Counted from the stretch's first letter, positions 49,962 through 60,561 are shown. The stretch: DNA of 64,000 bases from Mesorhabditis belari (GCA_958450365.1 CAUEEP010000917.1:124001-188000); one strand, 5' to 3'. A program made the numbers and translations. Notes: generated from the letters alone by a model not told the origin.

Positions 49962-51247
49962 CAGGGTGCGGCAGAATTATAGGTGCATGACATAAAGACG
50001 GAAAACGAGCCTTCGCTCTTGATTTTGCACTCGAATTTATGTTTTTGTTGTTATTTTATGCTTGAATTTGTATTTGTAAATTATAATTTTTTATAACTTT
50101 GAGTTTCAGGCTATGGTTCGCGCTTCCCCGCATCGACAATTGATCGTGGAACTTCATCGGAAGGGCGAATCGGCGACCGTGATCGGAAGAAAGTTGGGAG
50201 TGCATCGAAACGTTGTTAACCGAGCCATTCAACGCTACAACGAGTTGGGATCAATGTCTGATCGGCCGCGAGGAGGTGTTCGTCCATCTGTGGTGACGAA
50301 AGGCAACATCAAGAAGGTCAGGGATCGCCTGCGAAAGAAGCCCAATCAGTCCGCTCGAAGAATTGCCAAACATATGGGTGTATCCGATCGATCAATCCGT
50401 CGAATTATCAAGGACAAGCTCAAGTTCAAGCCCCTACAAGAAGAACAAATCCGCTCTGCTTTCGGCAGACGCCAAATTGAAGAGAAAAGATCGATGTGAA
50501 AGCCTTCGTCTTCGTTTCAACGGAATCGACCACAGGAACATTTTGTTCACCGATGAGAAAATTTTTACGATTGAAGGAATTCTGAACAAGCAGAACGATC
50601 GAGTTTGGTCGAAAACTCAACCAAATGTTACCGTCGGTCCAGCGGCACCCAGCTTCAGTCATGGTTTTGGCGGTGTGACGGCTTCCGGCAAGACACCACT
50701 GATTTTTGTGCCACAAGGAGTCAAAGTTAATGCGACACGTACTTGGATATGCTAAAGAAGAACTTGTTCCCTGGGCTCAAAATCACTTCCAAAATCGCAT
50801 CTGAACCTTCCAGCAAGATGGTGCTCCCGCTCACAAAGCCAAGATTGTTCAGGATTTCTGCAAAGCGACTTTTCCCGACTTCATTGCATTCAACGAGTGG
50901 CCCCCAAGCTCCCCAGACCTCAATCCATTGGATTTCTCGGTCTGGTCTGGTCTGTTCTTGAAGCCGAGGCCTGTCAGAAACCTCACAAAAACCTCGAAAG
51001 TTTGAAGAAATCTCTCTTGAAAGCCTGGGAGGGTCTGGACGCCGCCTACTTGGTCGCCACGGTCGACGCCTTTCCCAAGCGACTCAAGTCTTGCATCGAC
51101 GCCAAAGGAGGAAGATTCGAATATGATCAATAAAAGTTGTTAATTTAAGTTCAATAAATATGTTAAAACTGTTTTTGTGGCAAATTTTTCGTTTTTTGGT
51201 CATATTCCAATGGAACTTCTCTGCAGCTATAATTCTGCCGCACCCTG
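49962..51247 (+). mobile_element. mariner-type (DD37D, maT-like) transposon, 1286 bp
   Basis: TA at 49960-49961 and 51248-49. Inverted ends identical over 21 bases (cagggtgcggcagaattata g), continuing with one mismatch to 26. Encloses one decayed transposase gene. Ends and TA duplications are intact, so it could in principle still be moved by an enzyme made elsewhere. Confidence 0.93.
50113..51133 (+). pseudogene. DD37D transposase, broken by frameshifts and a stop
   Basis: Starts MVRASPHRQLIVELHRKGES. The first 110 residues hold two helix-turn-helix motifs (ATVIGRKLGVHRNVVNRAI and SARRIAKHMGVSDRSIRRII) with an RPRGG linker. A shift near 50437 moves to the next frame (KRKDRCESLRLRFNG, catalytic TDEKIF). 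Another lies near 50733-50775, and an in-frame TGA follows near 50800 (just before TFQQDGAPAHK). A last shift near 50965 precedes QKPHKNLESLKKSL...GGRFEYDQ. Between DGAPAH and SPDLNPLDFSVW the second and third acidic residues are 37 apart, the maT-type DD37D spacing. Not functional. Confidence 0.9.
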
Positions 51248-51784
51248 TACATAGAATTCGGTGAGCCTAACAAATAAAAAAAATCATAAATCGGTAAGTA
51301 CAAAAACTTTTGACTTTTGTCTTTTGTCTTTTGTTGTTTGTTGTTGTTGTCTTTTGTTGTTGTTTGTCTAAGACTTTTGTTCTTTTATAAATCTTACATG
51401 ATTTCTTGAATTTCTTTTCAGAATTCCGTTTCAAAAGCGGACTTTCTTTATTGAATAGATTCAATAATAAGCGTGATTTCAAAACGAACATAACATTCGT
51501 TTTTAAATAAATATCTACAAAATGTTAGAAAGTAAATGAGAAAATACCATCTATTAGATGTGAGCTGTCTTTTTGAGTACTTGTTTTTGAAAATATAAAC
51601 ATGAAGATATTCATCGGGAACCAAAGGAAGTACCCGGGTCATAGCAGGAGTTTTGATGGACCCAAGGGGGTTGAGGCTGGAATTATGGCTGGAGTTGAGG
51701 CTGGAGTTGAGGCTGAAGTTTGAGGGAAAGTTTGTGAAAAAAAATAGCTCAAAAGCGTTCCCCGGGGACCTATCCGAAGGAGTT

Positions 51785-52060
51785 GGATTTTTTGGCAAGA
51801 AAGACAAAAGAAAGGCAAAAGAAAGGCAAAAGAAAGGCAAAAGAAAGGCAAAAGAAAGGCAAAGGAAAGGCGAAAGAAAGGCAAAAGAAAGGCAAAAGAA
51901 AGGCAAAGGAAAGGCAAAAGAAAGGCAAAGGAAATGCGAAAGAAAGGCAAAGGAAAGGCAAAAGAAAGGCAAAAGAAAGGCAAAGGAAAGGCGAAAGAAA
52001 GGCAAACGAAAGGCATAGGAAAGACAAACGAAAGGCAAAAGAAAACCAAAAAAAGTCGAG
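51785..52060. repeat. aaaggcaaaag array
   Basis: Ten/eleven-base units of aaaggcaaaag and aaaggcgaaag; open in four frames (KERQKKGK or FCLSFAF peptides), not coding. Confidence 0.93.
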
Positions 52061-52491
52061 GAAAAGTTGACTCAAAAAAGGCAGCGAAATCGCGAACTCT
52101 ATAAAATTTAAGTCTTTTTTTTTTTAATAAAGCAGTTTAGAGATCGAAATTTCATTTTGAAACGCATAAAATTTTGAAATGATAACAGGAGGAAACGGGA
52201 GGAAATGAATCCCATTTTACAAGCCATTACAAGCGACATTTTACAAGCCATTTACAGAGGTGATTTATGTTTTTCAAGATAAAATTCTCCTTTTCAAAGT
52301 CGATCACAATACAATGACAGAAAAAAGAATTCAAAAATGACACCAAAATGACAACAAAATCATTTTAATGCTGTACTTTGTGCTGTGTGCTTTGTAAACG
52401 AAGCCCTTCTGGCACAGTAGCATTTGTAGACTTGAGTGTCTTTTGTGCTGAGTTTTGCAATAATCTTCAATTACTTCAGGGTTTTATCACA

Positions 52492-52615
52492 AAAACAGCC
52501 GAAAACCCAGTTAACAGCTGGCTTTTGGAGCCCGGCTAGTTGGTGAACATGGCGCAGTTGGCAGCGCGGTGGTCTAGAGCTCACACGTCCCGGGTTCGAC
52601 TCCCTGTAGTGCCAT
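52492..52615 (+). mobile_element. tRNA-like SINE unit, copy 1
   Basis: Leader gaaaacccagttaacagctg, then tRNA-like part 52543-52615: aacatggcgcagttggcagc (A-box) and cccgggttcgactccctgta (B-box), ending gccattc. Copy 2 lies 306 bases downstream in the same direction. Confidence 0.7.
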
Positions 52616-52804
52616 TCAGTTTTGATTTTTTAATTTAAATGGCAATTTAATAGACAAAGTGCGCCAGACATAGTTACAGTAATCTTCTACAGTAGTCTTC
52701 TACCATCAGCTTCTACAGTAATCTTCTACAATCAGCTTCTACAATAAGCTACAATAATATTGGCGTTTTTATCAAATTCGTCGTCTTAGATGGCTTTACG
52801 GTAT

Positions 52805-52931
52805 TAGTTAAAACCGAAAACCCACGTAATAGCTGGTTTTTGGAGCCAGGCTGCTAGGTGGCCGTGGCGCAGTGGGCAGGGCGCTGGTCTAGAGCCCACA
52901 CGATCCGGGTTCGACCCCCCCGTAGTGTCAC
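52805..52931 (+). mobile_element. tRNA-like SINE unit, copy 2
   Basis: Leader gaaaacccacgtaatagctg, then gccgtggcgcagtgggcagg (A-box) and gatccgggttcgaccccccc (B-box), gtgtcactc end. About 80 percent alike to copy 1 over the whole unit including the leader. Confidence 0.7.
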
Positions 52932-53006
52932 TCAATCTTGAATTTTTGATCTATTTATTTTAAATAGCACAACTATATTGTATTTTGAGGATTTTAAATA
53001 AATTTC

Positions 53007-53280
53007 AGCTTTTTTGGCATAAAGATGGCTGAGAAAAAGCTCGGATGGAAGGACAGGCGGACAGATGGACAGACGGACAGACAAAGAGACAGACAGACAG
53101 GCAGACAGACGAACAGACAGACATACAGACAAACAGGCGGACAGACAGACGAACAGACGAACAGAGAGACAGACAGACAGGCAGACAGACGGACAGACAG
53201 ACATACAGACAAACAGACGACAGACAGACGAACAGAGAGACAGACAGACAGACAGACACTGCTCTTTTATATATAGTAGA
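53007..53280 (-). mobile_element. (CTGT)n-bearing repeat family member 2
   Basis: On the minus strand it opens tctactatatataaaagag, runs through gacagaca tetramers (complement), and ends tttttctcagccatctttat. Same architecture as 11286-11525. Confidence 0.62.
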
Positions 53281-53961
53281 TAGTTTTTTGAATGATTTAA
53301 AGCCATGATGATGATTCGTAGTGTAGAAAAGAGATATCTGTATAATAAAAATGAGTGCAAGTGGCATCCGGCGGGGGAAAGGAATGGAAATAAAAAGAAA
53401 GAAGAGGTTTGTGGGTCTTCCACAGGGTCCTTTTCGGAAAAATTCCCTTTTTCAACACAGCTCGAATAAATTGGCCGAAAAAGACGAAAAAGACGAAAAG
53501 GAAACGAAGAAATTGAGAAAAAGGAGCATCTTTTTGAGGAAAAGAAAGAGGGGGAAAGAGATGATTTGAAAGAAGAAAGGGAATTCAATGAAATTCTTTT
53601 TTTCCCAACTAGCAATCGGAATTCCTTTCTTTTTTAGGTCCATAGTGTTTTTTTAAAACTGACCCAACGATCGCCTTGTTCTCTGATCTACTTTGAACTC
53701 TACTTTGAACTCATTCAGAAACGCACTCACTCTAGCGCACTTATGAAAGAATCTCTTTTTGGAAACGAAACTCTCTTTAGGCTTCTCAGGGCCAGAGTTT
53801 TGAAACTTTTTTTCTGGTGAACGGCTAGGGTAAACAAAGCCATAGAATAAAATCTAGAAGTTGAGCGAAAAGCTTTAAAATCTCCGTCCTTCAACTCGAA
53901 TTAATGCCATTTTCATTATTCAAATCTTTTGTATCTTTGTTGTCTCTAATCATTTCTAACA

Positions 53962-54177
53962 CCGTATTCTCTCTAATAGTAGTGCACTCTACGCTTTCCC
54001 TAAACTCGTTGAAATCTCGAGAACCACTTATCAGAACCTATCGATGTGCGGTCGGAAAATGTAGCTGACGATGAGATCTTGTAGCTGATTAGAGTGTTGG
54101 GCCTCTGCGAAAGCTTTGAAACTGTAAAATAGTCATCAACTCGGCTAGGCGGGAAAATACTATCAGAGAAAATATGG
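53962..54177. mobile_element. MITE, copy 2
   Basis: Inverted relative of 4984-5211: both share cttatcagaacctatcgatg, cggtcggaaaatgta and agtcatcaactcggc (complementary orientation). Confidence 0.75.
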
Positions 54178-54334
54178 TAGTCGTTCTAATAACAATTCGT
54201 CCCACTTTACGTCAAAATGAACCTCTCGGAAATCAGCGTTTTTTGGAAAAAGATGCGATCGTCTACTTTGGACAATGGATTGATTAAAATGCCAAACTGT
54301 TCGAGCGATAATCCAATTTCGATAGATATTGATT

Positions 54335-54450
54335 CAATCTCGAGGATTGGCTCAAGGATTGGCTAAGGATTGGATCAAGGATTGGATCAAGGATTGGATC
54401 AAGGATTGGATCAAGGATTGGATCAAGGATTGGCTAAGGATTGGATCAAT
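54335..54450. repeat. ggattggatcaa array
   Basis: Eight 12-base units next to the dispersed repeat related to 15780-16010. Confidence 0.88.
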
Positions 54451-54484
54451 ATCGTTCAGGATGCAATCAATGTGTCTACATGAA

Positions 54485-54740
54485 ACTTCCAGGCTCCATT
54501 CGTGTCATTTGTGCCAATCGATTGTTCACCTATTTTGATTTTTTGGATAAACAATTGGTTTTCAGGATTCAAAAGAATTTCAGAATCCAAAGCTCAAGTT
54601 CGTCACGATCATTGTTCATTCATTTGTAGGCAATTCGACAATCAAATTTTGTGCTTTCATAAACGATCGGAACTTTCACTTGGAACAAGTGTGTGCCTGG
54701 AGCTCTGTGGAAAAATCGAACCGAACTCAGATAATAGCTG
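54485..54740. repeat. dispersed repeat related to 15780-16010
   Basis: Shares cttccaggctccattcgtg, ctcaagttcgtcacgat, ttcattcatttg and aactttcacttgg in order with 15799-16010. In both places it borders a 12-base array. No protein family recognised. Confidence 0.6.
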
Positions 54741-55154
54741 CAAAACGCATGGAAGTTGTTATCTGTTGTACTGTTGAGAATTAGAGGGTTTTCCTCTCAA
54801 TTAATAGTGTAAAATAGGAAATTATAAAATAAAGTATAACTTGTCTAAATATTTCCAATGGTCAATTAATATTGTTTACTATTTTGTACTTATTCTATGA
54901 AAGAAAAACACTCTAATTGAGATCATTAATCACTTTTTGCAAAGCGAAAATCTCATGTTGGCCGAATGATCGATGAGAGGTGATGTTTTGCGGGAGTGTG
55001 CAGGGAAACAAATCAAACAAATCAAACAAATCAAAAGTTTTATGTACTCGCTCCCCAAACGATCTGCTATTTTGGTTCCATTATCGAGAAGATCACTGGA
55101 AGAATCGAGAAGATCACCTCCTGGAAACAAGCTGATTTCTGATGGATGATCTAA

Positions 55155-55360
55155 TGCTAGTCCGACTATCATTTCAATCACACAAACTTCCTCAATCCAC
55201 ACAAAACATTTTGAAAGGATTTGGCGCCTATCAAAGATGAAAACCATGTAAACATGTAAACGAAACTCATCGAAAAATGCTTGAGAGCATCCTTTCAAAA
55301 AGTTGTGTTGCGGTTGATTGAGGGAGTTTGTGTGGTTGAAATGATAGTCGGTGAAGCGAG
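55155..55360. mobile_element. foldback of about 200 bases
   Basis: actatcatttcaatcacaca at the left pairs with the complement tgtgtggttgaaatgatagt at the right; arms about 60 bases. The interior contains two close ATGs but no lasting frame. Confidence 0.65.
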
Positions 55361-55929
55361 ACCGATAGACCATTCATCAGAAATCAGCTTTTCCATAGCT
55401 TTTCCATAGCTTTTCCCATAGCTTTTCCATAGCTTTCCCATAGCTTTTCCATAGATTGGCTCTCGTGACGATCGCACTCTCGATAGACTCTCAGAAATGA
55501 GGCTGATTCCAACATCGCTAAGAGAATCTGGAAGATGATCATCCAATTCTTGTCATTACTTGAAGATCATTACTTGAAGAAATCAATTTCTGACTCACTC
55601 AAAACTCTGAAAGGATGCTCTCAAGCATCTTCCATATTTGTAAATGTTAAGACTGCTAAATCAGCTTGTTAAATCGATTCAAATAAACCAAAAAAAAGAA
55701 AATGTGAATGAAAGCTGTGTGAAATGAAAGAAAAGAGTTTAAAAATGTAAAACAAATTGCATTACATTCATTACCTTCATTACCTTCATTACATTCATCC
55801 CTTTAGCGGACCTACAATTACCAAAAGAATTAGCTGATGATCTTGTAAAAGCCCTCAGTATACTGTTAGTTCCCTTTTTAAAATTTAACACTCACATAAA
55901 CTATCCCATCTCCATGATCTTTCCCTTTA

Positions 55930-56125
55930 TCATTCTTTTGCGAACCGTATTTGCAGGGTTTAGAATAAGCTTCCGTCTGGTATTTCGGTAATTTTCGTCA
56001 CCATTCTTGAAGAAATCAATTTCTGACTCGCTGAAACTCTCTAGGATCCCTTCCATATTTCCCGTCATTCTTTTTTGAACTGTATTTGCAGGGTTTAGAA
56101 TAAGCTTCCGTCTGGTATCTTCTTG
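55930..56125. repeat. direct duplication gtatttgcagggtttagaat
   Basis: gtatttgcagggtttagaat and aagcttccgtctggtat occur at 55947 and at 56079; a related phrase is at 55570-55630. Confidence 0.75.
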
Positions 56126-56174
56126 TCTGTAGGAAAATTGAAACTATTCAAACGTCACTGTTTCATTGTTTCAT

Positions 56175-56370
56175 TCAAGGTTGTTTTATTCAAGTTTGTT
56201 TATTCAAGTTTGTTTTATTCAAGTTTGTATTATTCAAGTTTGTTTATTCAAGTTTGTTCACCCAAGATTGTTTCACCCAAAATTGTTTCACCCAAGATTG
56301 TTTTATTCAAGATTGTTTTATTCAAGTTTCTTTTAGTCAAGATTGTTTTATTCAAAATTGTATTATTGTT
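56175..56370. repeat. ttattcaagtttg array
   Basis: 12-13-base units passing into cacccaagattgttt units. Confidence 0.88.
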
Positions 56371-56739
56371 ATGATCGTTTGTCGAATGAGAAAAGAAGGA
56401 AAAAAACTCTCTGAAACCAGTTTTCAAAAAGACAAAACAATGCAGCAAACAGGTTTTAGAGTTTGGCGAAAGAATTCGAGAATGCTCAGATCACAAAAAT
56501 AGAAAATACAAGTCTTTCATACAATTGACAAGTCTTTCATTACTTTAAACTCTTTCCTTTTTGTTTTATGCTTGAGATCGAGAGATTAGTCTTTCCAATT
56601 GAGTTAGCAATTGAAGCGCTTACAAATTAAGATAAATATCTATTTCTAATAGATAACAAACTTTAGATTTATCAATAGAAAATAGTATAGCACTCTACTT
56701 CTTTACTAATTTCTTACTTTCTCAAACTTTCTTGCCAAC

Positions 56740-57235
56740 TGTCAGCTCCGAGCCAAACTAATCTTTGAGTTACTATTGTTATGATTGAATGATTCATCTA
56801 TCCTTATGTAACCGTTCTCCTCTATGCTTTTCCCTTTTCATCGCCGAGAACGGGCTTGTCCTCCCAGGCAATCCCGGCTGGGTGCCTAGAAGGAGTGAGT
56901 CCTGAGTCAAGTGAGTCCTGAGTCAAGTGAGTCCTGAGTCAAGTGAGTCCTGAGTCAAGTGAGTCCTGAGTCAAGTGAGTCCTGAGTCAAGTGAGTCTCA
57001 CTTAGAGTCCCGATCTTTGCCCTTTCACTCATTTGTAATCTATTTGTCTTATCGTATATAAAGAAACATCTCTTCCGGGTTTATGCAATTCAGTTTTGCA
57101 GTTTAGGTCAGTTCATTTCACGGGGACTCCCCTCAAATACGTTGGAGGAGTTGAGTCGGATTGTCGGGGTGTTAGAGATGGCTCCACTCTAAGCCAGCTC
57201 GAAGAGAAAAGGGATCCACTCTCTTTAACTTAACC
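56740..57235 (+). mobile_element. possible solo LTR or promoter-like remnant
   Basis: Less AT-rich block with a tgtcagctccg start, a 16-base array (gagtcctgagtcaagt, 56896-57000), a tatataaag TATA-like box at 57056-57064 and downstream gggactcccctcaaatac. No matching second LTR, primer-binding site or end dinucleotide found; tentative. Confidence 0.25.
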
Positions 57236-57544
57236 CAAATTCTAGTCCAATATTCGTTTACTCCTAAAAGCTAGCCGCTTTTAAGTTGCAAAGTTGCAAA
57301 GTTGCAAAGTTGAAAAGTTATCAAGTTGTCAAGTTGTCAAGTTGTAAAGCTTTAAAATTATAAAGATTAAAACGCTTCTCAAAGTGATTTCATGTTCTTT
57401 TAAACTCTAAAATCTATCAGAAAATAGCATTGCTAGAAAATTTTGGGAAAAAGAATACTTTTTTTCTACAAAAAGTTTGCTAGAAAATTCTACAGTTTTC
57501 TCTGTTTTTCTCCGGCTTTCATCAACATTTTCTCGGTTTTCATC

Positions 57545-57845
57545 AATCCAATCAACCTCTATTTGATATCATTCAAAAGCCTGAAATCTCCTCTATTCAA
57601 CGATACAAAAAGTTAGCAATAATATAATTCCTGGACAAAGTTATAGGCCTTCAAAGGGTGCGACTCGTTCGCTCCTCGAGTCGAATAGGCCTCATTTGCT
57701 CGGAGTTGGCTCTGATTTTCTTGGACTCAATTATCCAATCAATCTCTATCTAATATCATTCAAAAGCCTGAAATCTCCTCTATTCAACGATACAAAAAGT
57801 TAGCAATAATATAATCTCTAGACAAAGTTATAAGCTATTAAAGTT
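57545..57845. repeat. tandem duplication, 185-base unit
   Basis: atatcattcaaaagcctgaa and caacgatacaaaaagttagc recur at 57568 and 57753; a more diverged third copy of the same family is at 39800-39880. Confidence 0.8.
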
Positions 57846-58307
57846 TGACTATTCCTCCAATCTCTAAAAGCTTTTTTAAGCTTTCAAGCTAATAAACAAA
57901 ACCTTTTAGAGATTTCTTTTTTCTTTGAAATCATTTTAAATCGATTCTTAAAGCCAACAAATCAATTAAAAAGAGATTCTTTATATAAATTTATGATTTG
58001 AAAAAGCAAAAAGGTGTTTTCTTATTCTAAAACGATCGAAAATCTATGAGTGGACAGTGATGTTTTTTATTTTTTATTTTTTTTGCTATTTTCATTCATT
58101 TCTCATTTTTTTATCACCAAAACCTCTGATTTACTCTTTTTTTTCATCTTTCGTTCCACCAATTTATCATTTCTATCTCTTTTCTGCAAATCCAACCTTT
58201 CACTTTCACGAAAATCTTTTGAAAACCTCAAATGGCAATTAGATTTAGCAAATCTTTATATATATATATGCTTTATTCAGTTGAATAGCGACAAGACAAA
58301 ATCACAA

Positions 58308-58672
58308 TACAATACGGTACGGTTCCAATACGGTTCCAATACGGTTCTAATACGGTTCCAATACGGTTCTAATACGGTTCTCATATGGTTCTCATACGGT
58401 TCTAATACGGTTCCAATACGGTTCCAATACGGTTCCAATACGGTTCCAATACGGTTCTAATACGGTTCCAATACGGTTCCAATACGGTTCTAATACGGTT
58501 CCAATACAGTTCCAATACGGTTCCAATACGGTTCCAATACGGTTCCAATACGGTTCCAATACGGTTCTAATACGGTTCCTTTTAAAGTTCCAATACAGTT
58601 CCAATACAGTTCCAATACGGTTCTAATACGGTTCCAATACAGTTCTAATACGGTTCCAATACGGTTCCTTCT
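58308..58672. repeat. 11-base array ccaatacggtt
   Basis: About 33 units; variants tctaatacggt and ccaatacagtt. Peptides such as YWNRIGTVLEP come from it. Confidence 0.94.
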
Positions 58673-58730
58673 AATACTCAAAACACACCCAAAAGATAAA
58701 TGGATACCTCAAGAAAGAATCACAGAGCAG

Positions 58731-59512
58731 TCAAATCAATTGCCGAAATTGCGGCTTTAAATCTAGCCAAGGTGGAAATATCACGAGCATGAGGAGCACG
58801 AGCTGGGGATAAAATGTTCCAGAATTTAATAACTCGATTAAAAAAGAAACTGTGGGGGCTTTTAGAGGAAACGGAAGGTTGGCGTATGAGAAAAGGCCCC
58901 GTAGGCCCCGAAGAAAAGGCCTTCTGGAGGCGCCCCGTAGAGAGCCGAATTCAAAGAGATCAGAAAAAAGGGAATCGGGATGAATGCCTTTAACAATTTT
59001 AAAGCATTCCACTAAATCGATCCACTAAAGCATTCCACAAACGACCACAGCCCACCAACGACCACAAAGCACCACACGCCACAAGCCCCCGACCACAAGC
59101 CCACCACCCACAAAGACCACAAACCACAAAGACCACCAACACCCAAGCACCCCACACCACAGCCCACCCCACGCCCCCCACCACAAAGCATTCCACTAAA
59201 TCGATCCACTAAAGCATTCCACTCAATCGATCCACTAAAGCATTCCACTAAATCGAGGCGGCGTTGGTGTAACATTTCAAGACCAAAAAGTTGCAATCTA
59301 TAAGTAAAGGAGGAGAATTTGTCAAAATTCATTTTACAAAGAGCAATTCTGGTGAGGTGCCTCTGAACACGTTCTATTCTTTGAATAAGATTTAATAGGG
59401 AAGGAGACCAAACCAGAGAAGCGTATTCAAGAATTGGGCGAACATAAGCAACAAAACACATCCGATAAGTTTTGATGTTAGGTGTGGTAATAGACCTGAG
59501 GATACGGCTCAT
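58731..59512 (-). pseudogene. LINE ORF2 C-terminal part with an inserted repeat
   Basis: From 59512 the minus strand reads SRILRSITTPNIKTYRMCF, VAYVRPILEYASLVWSPSLL, NLIQRIERVQRHLTRIALCK, YRLQLFGLEMLHQRRLDL: the segment after the reverse transcriptase of many non-LTR elements. The frame is interrupted at about 59260-59010 by gatccactaaagcattccac units and a C/A-rich insert (cacaaacgaccacagcccac). It resumes FKIVKGIHPDSLFSDLF, then after a frameshift ends in the WNILSPA..H part shared with 19541-19677. Inactive. Confidence 0.85.
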
Positions 59513-59748
59513 TCATTTCTCATTTTTTTATCACCAAAACCACTGATTTACTCTTTTTTTCATCTTTCGTTCCACCAATTCATCATTTCTATCTCTTTCC
59601 TGCAAATCAAACCTTTCACTTTCACGAAAATCTTTTGAAAACCTCAAATGGCAATTAGATTTAGCAAATGTTTTTCTTTTTTTCGCAAAAAAGCAAATCT
59701 TTTTCTTTTTCTTATATTTTGATGATTTTCTATCAAAAAAAGACAATT

Positions 59749-60010
59749 AAATATAGATTTTATTTTTTATTTAATCTTTATTCATTTCTTTCATCTAGAT
59801 CATTGAATTCAATTCAAAATTCAATGAATTTTCAAATTCAATTCAATTCAAAATTCAATGAACATCTTCTCCTTTTATTCAATAATAATTTTAAGATGAT
59901 TTATCTGGATCTTCTTCAGGGATCAAGCATTCAACTTCACCTTTCTTTGCTTTATTTGTGGGAAAATTTTTGATTCTCTATTGGATGAGGTTAAAGACGG
60001 ATCTGTTTCT
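59749..60010 (+). repeat. duplicated segment, copy 1 (partner 61012-61275)
   Basis: gattttattttttatttaat through ggatgaggttaaagacggat is almost identical in the two copies. Confidence 0.88.
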
Positions 60011-60039
60011 TGATCTGCTTCAAATACAGATCTATTTTA

Positions 60040-60561
60040 TTAGGTTGATGCATAAGTGTTTTCGTTTTTTTCGTACTTCTGTTAAAAAGTAACAAATTCA
60101 CCAATTAATCTATAGTTTGCTCTATAAAAAAAGTGTTTTTTTTGTTCAATTTGCATCTTTTTAAATGAATTTCGGTTCACTTTCAAGCAAATTCGAGAGT
60201 GAAAAACGCCTTTTTCGTAAAAATCTATAAAAAACTCTACGGAAAAATTGGCTGAATGAATTTCTCTGAAATTTTGGCGAAATATCAAACGTTTTTTTTC
60301 TCTATCTTTTATCTATTGACACGAAGATAGGTTTTCTTTAGCTAAGGTGTCTAAACCGCATCATCGAGTTAGCCCTTTTTGACTACCCGACTTCATACTC
60401 TCAAGAAAATCCAGGCATTCAATATTTTTAAACCCGTTTTAATGTTATTTTGCAGAAGAATAATTGCTTTTTCTAATGAAATCAACCGTAGTTTAATTCG
60501 TGCATTTGTTGGCTTGAAACGGCAGACGAAAAGGAACGAAAAGACTTATGCAGCAACCTAT
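60040..60561. mobile_element. non-autonomous mariner, 522 bp
   Basis: TA before ttaggttgatgcataagtgt at the left; the right end gacttatgcagcaacctat is followed by TA (60562-60563). No transposase motif remains inside. Confidence 0.82.

Larger units (their letters stand above)
58093..59670. repeat. 160-base direct repeats flanking array and LINE fragment
   Basis: tttatcaccaaaacc...tgatttactctttttt...cctcaaatggcaattagattt is present at 58093-58256 and again at 59525-59670. Between them lie the 11-base array and the LINE fragment. Confidence 0.82.

Noticed and set aside
52932..53615. 227-codon minus-strand frame rich in Ser/Cys/Val/Leu
   Set aside because: Core is the (CTGT)n array, with low-complexity flanks; no domain.
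54930..55546. 147-codon minus-strand frame
   Set aside because: It spans a foldback and an agcttttccat array; no family recognised and no conserved start context.
58999..59512. 166-codon minus-strand frame as an intact host gene
   Set aside because: Its first 90 residues are LINE ORF2, the rest a repeat insertion; the element is truncated and frameshifted.
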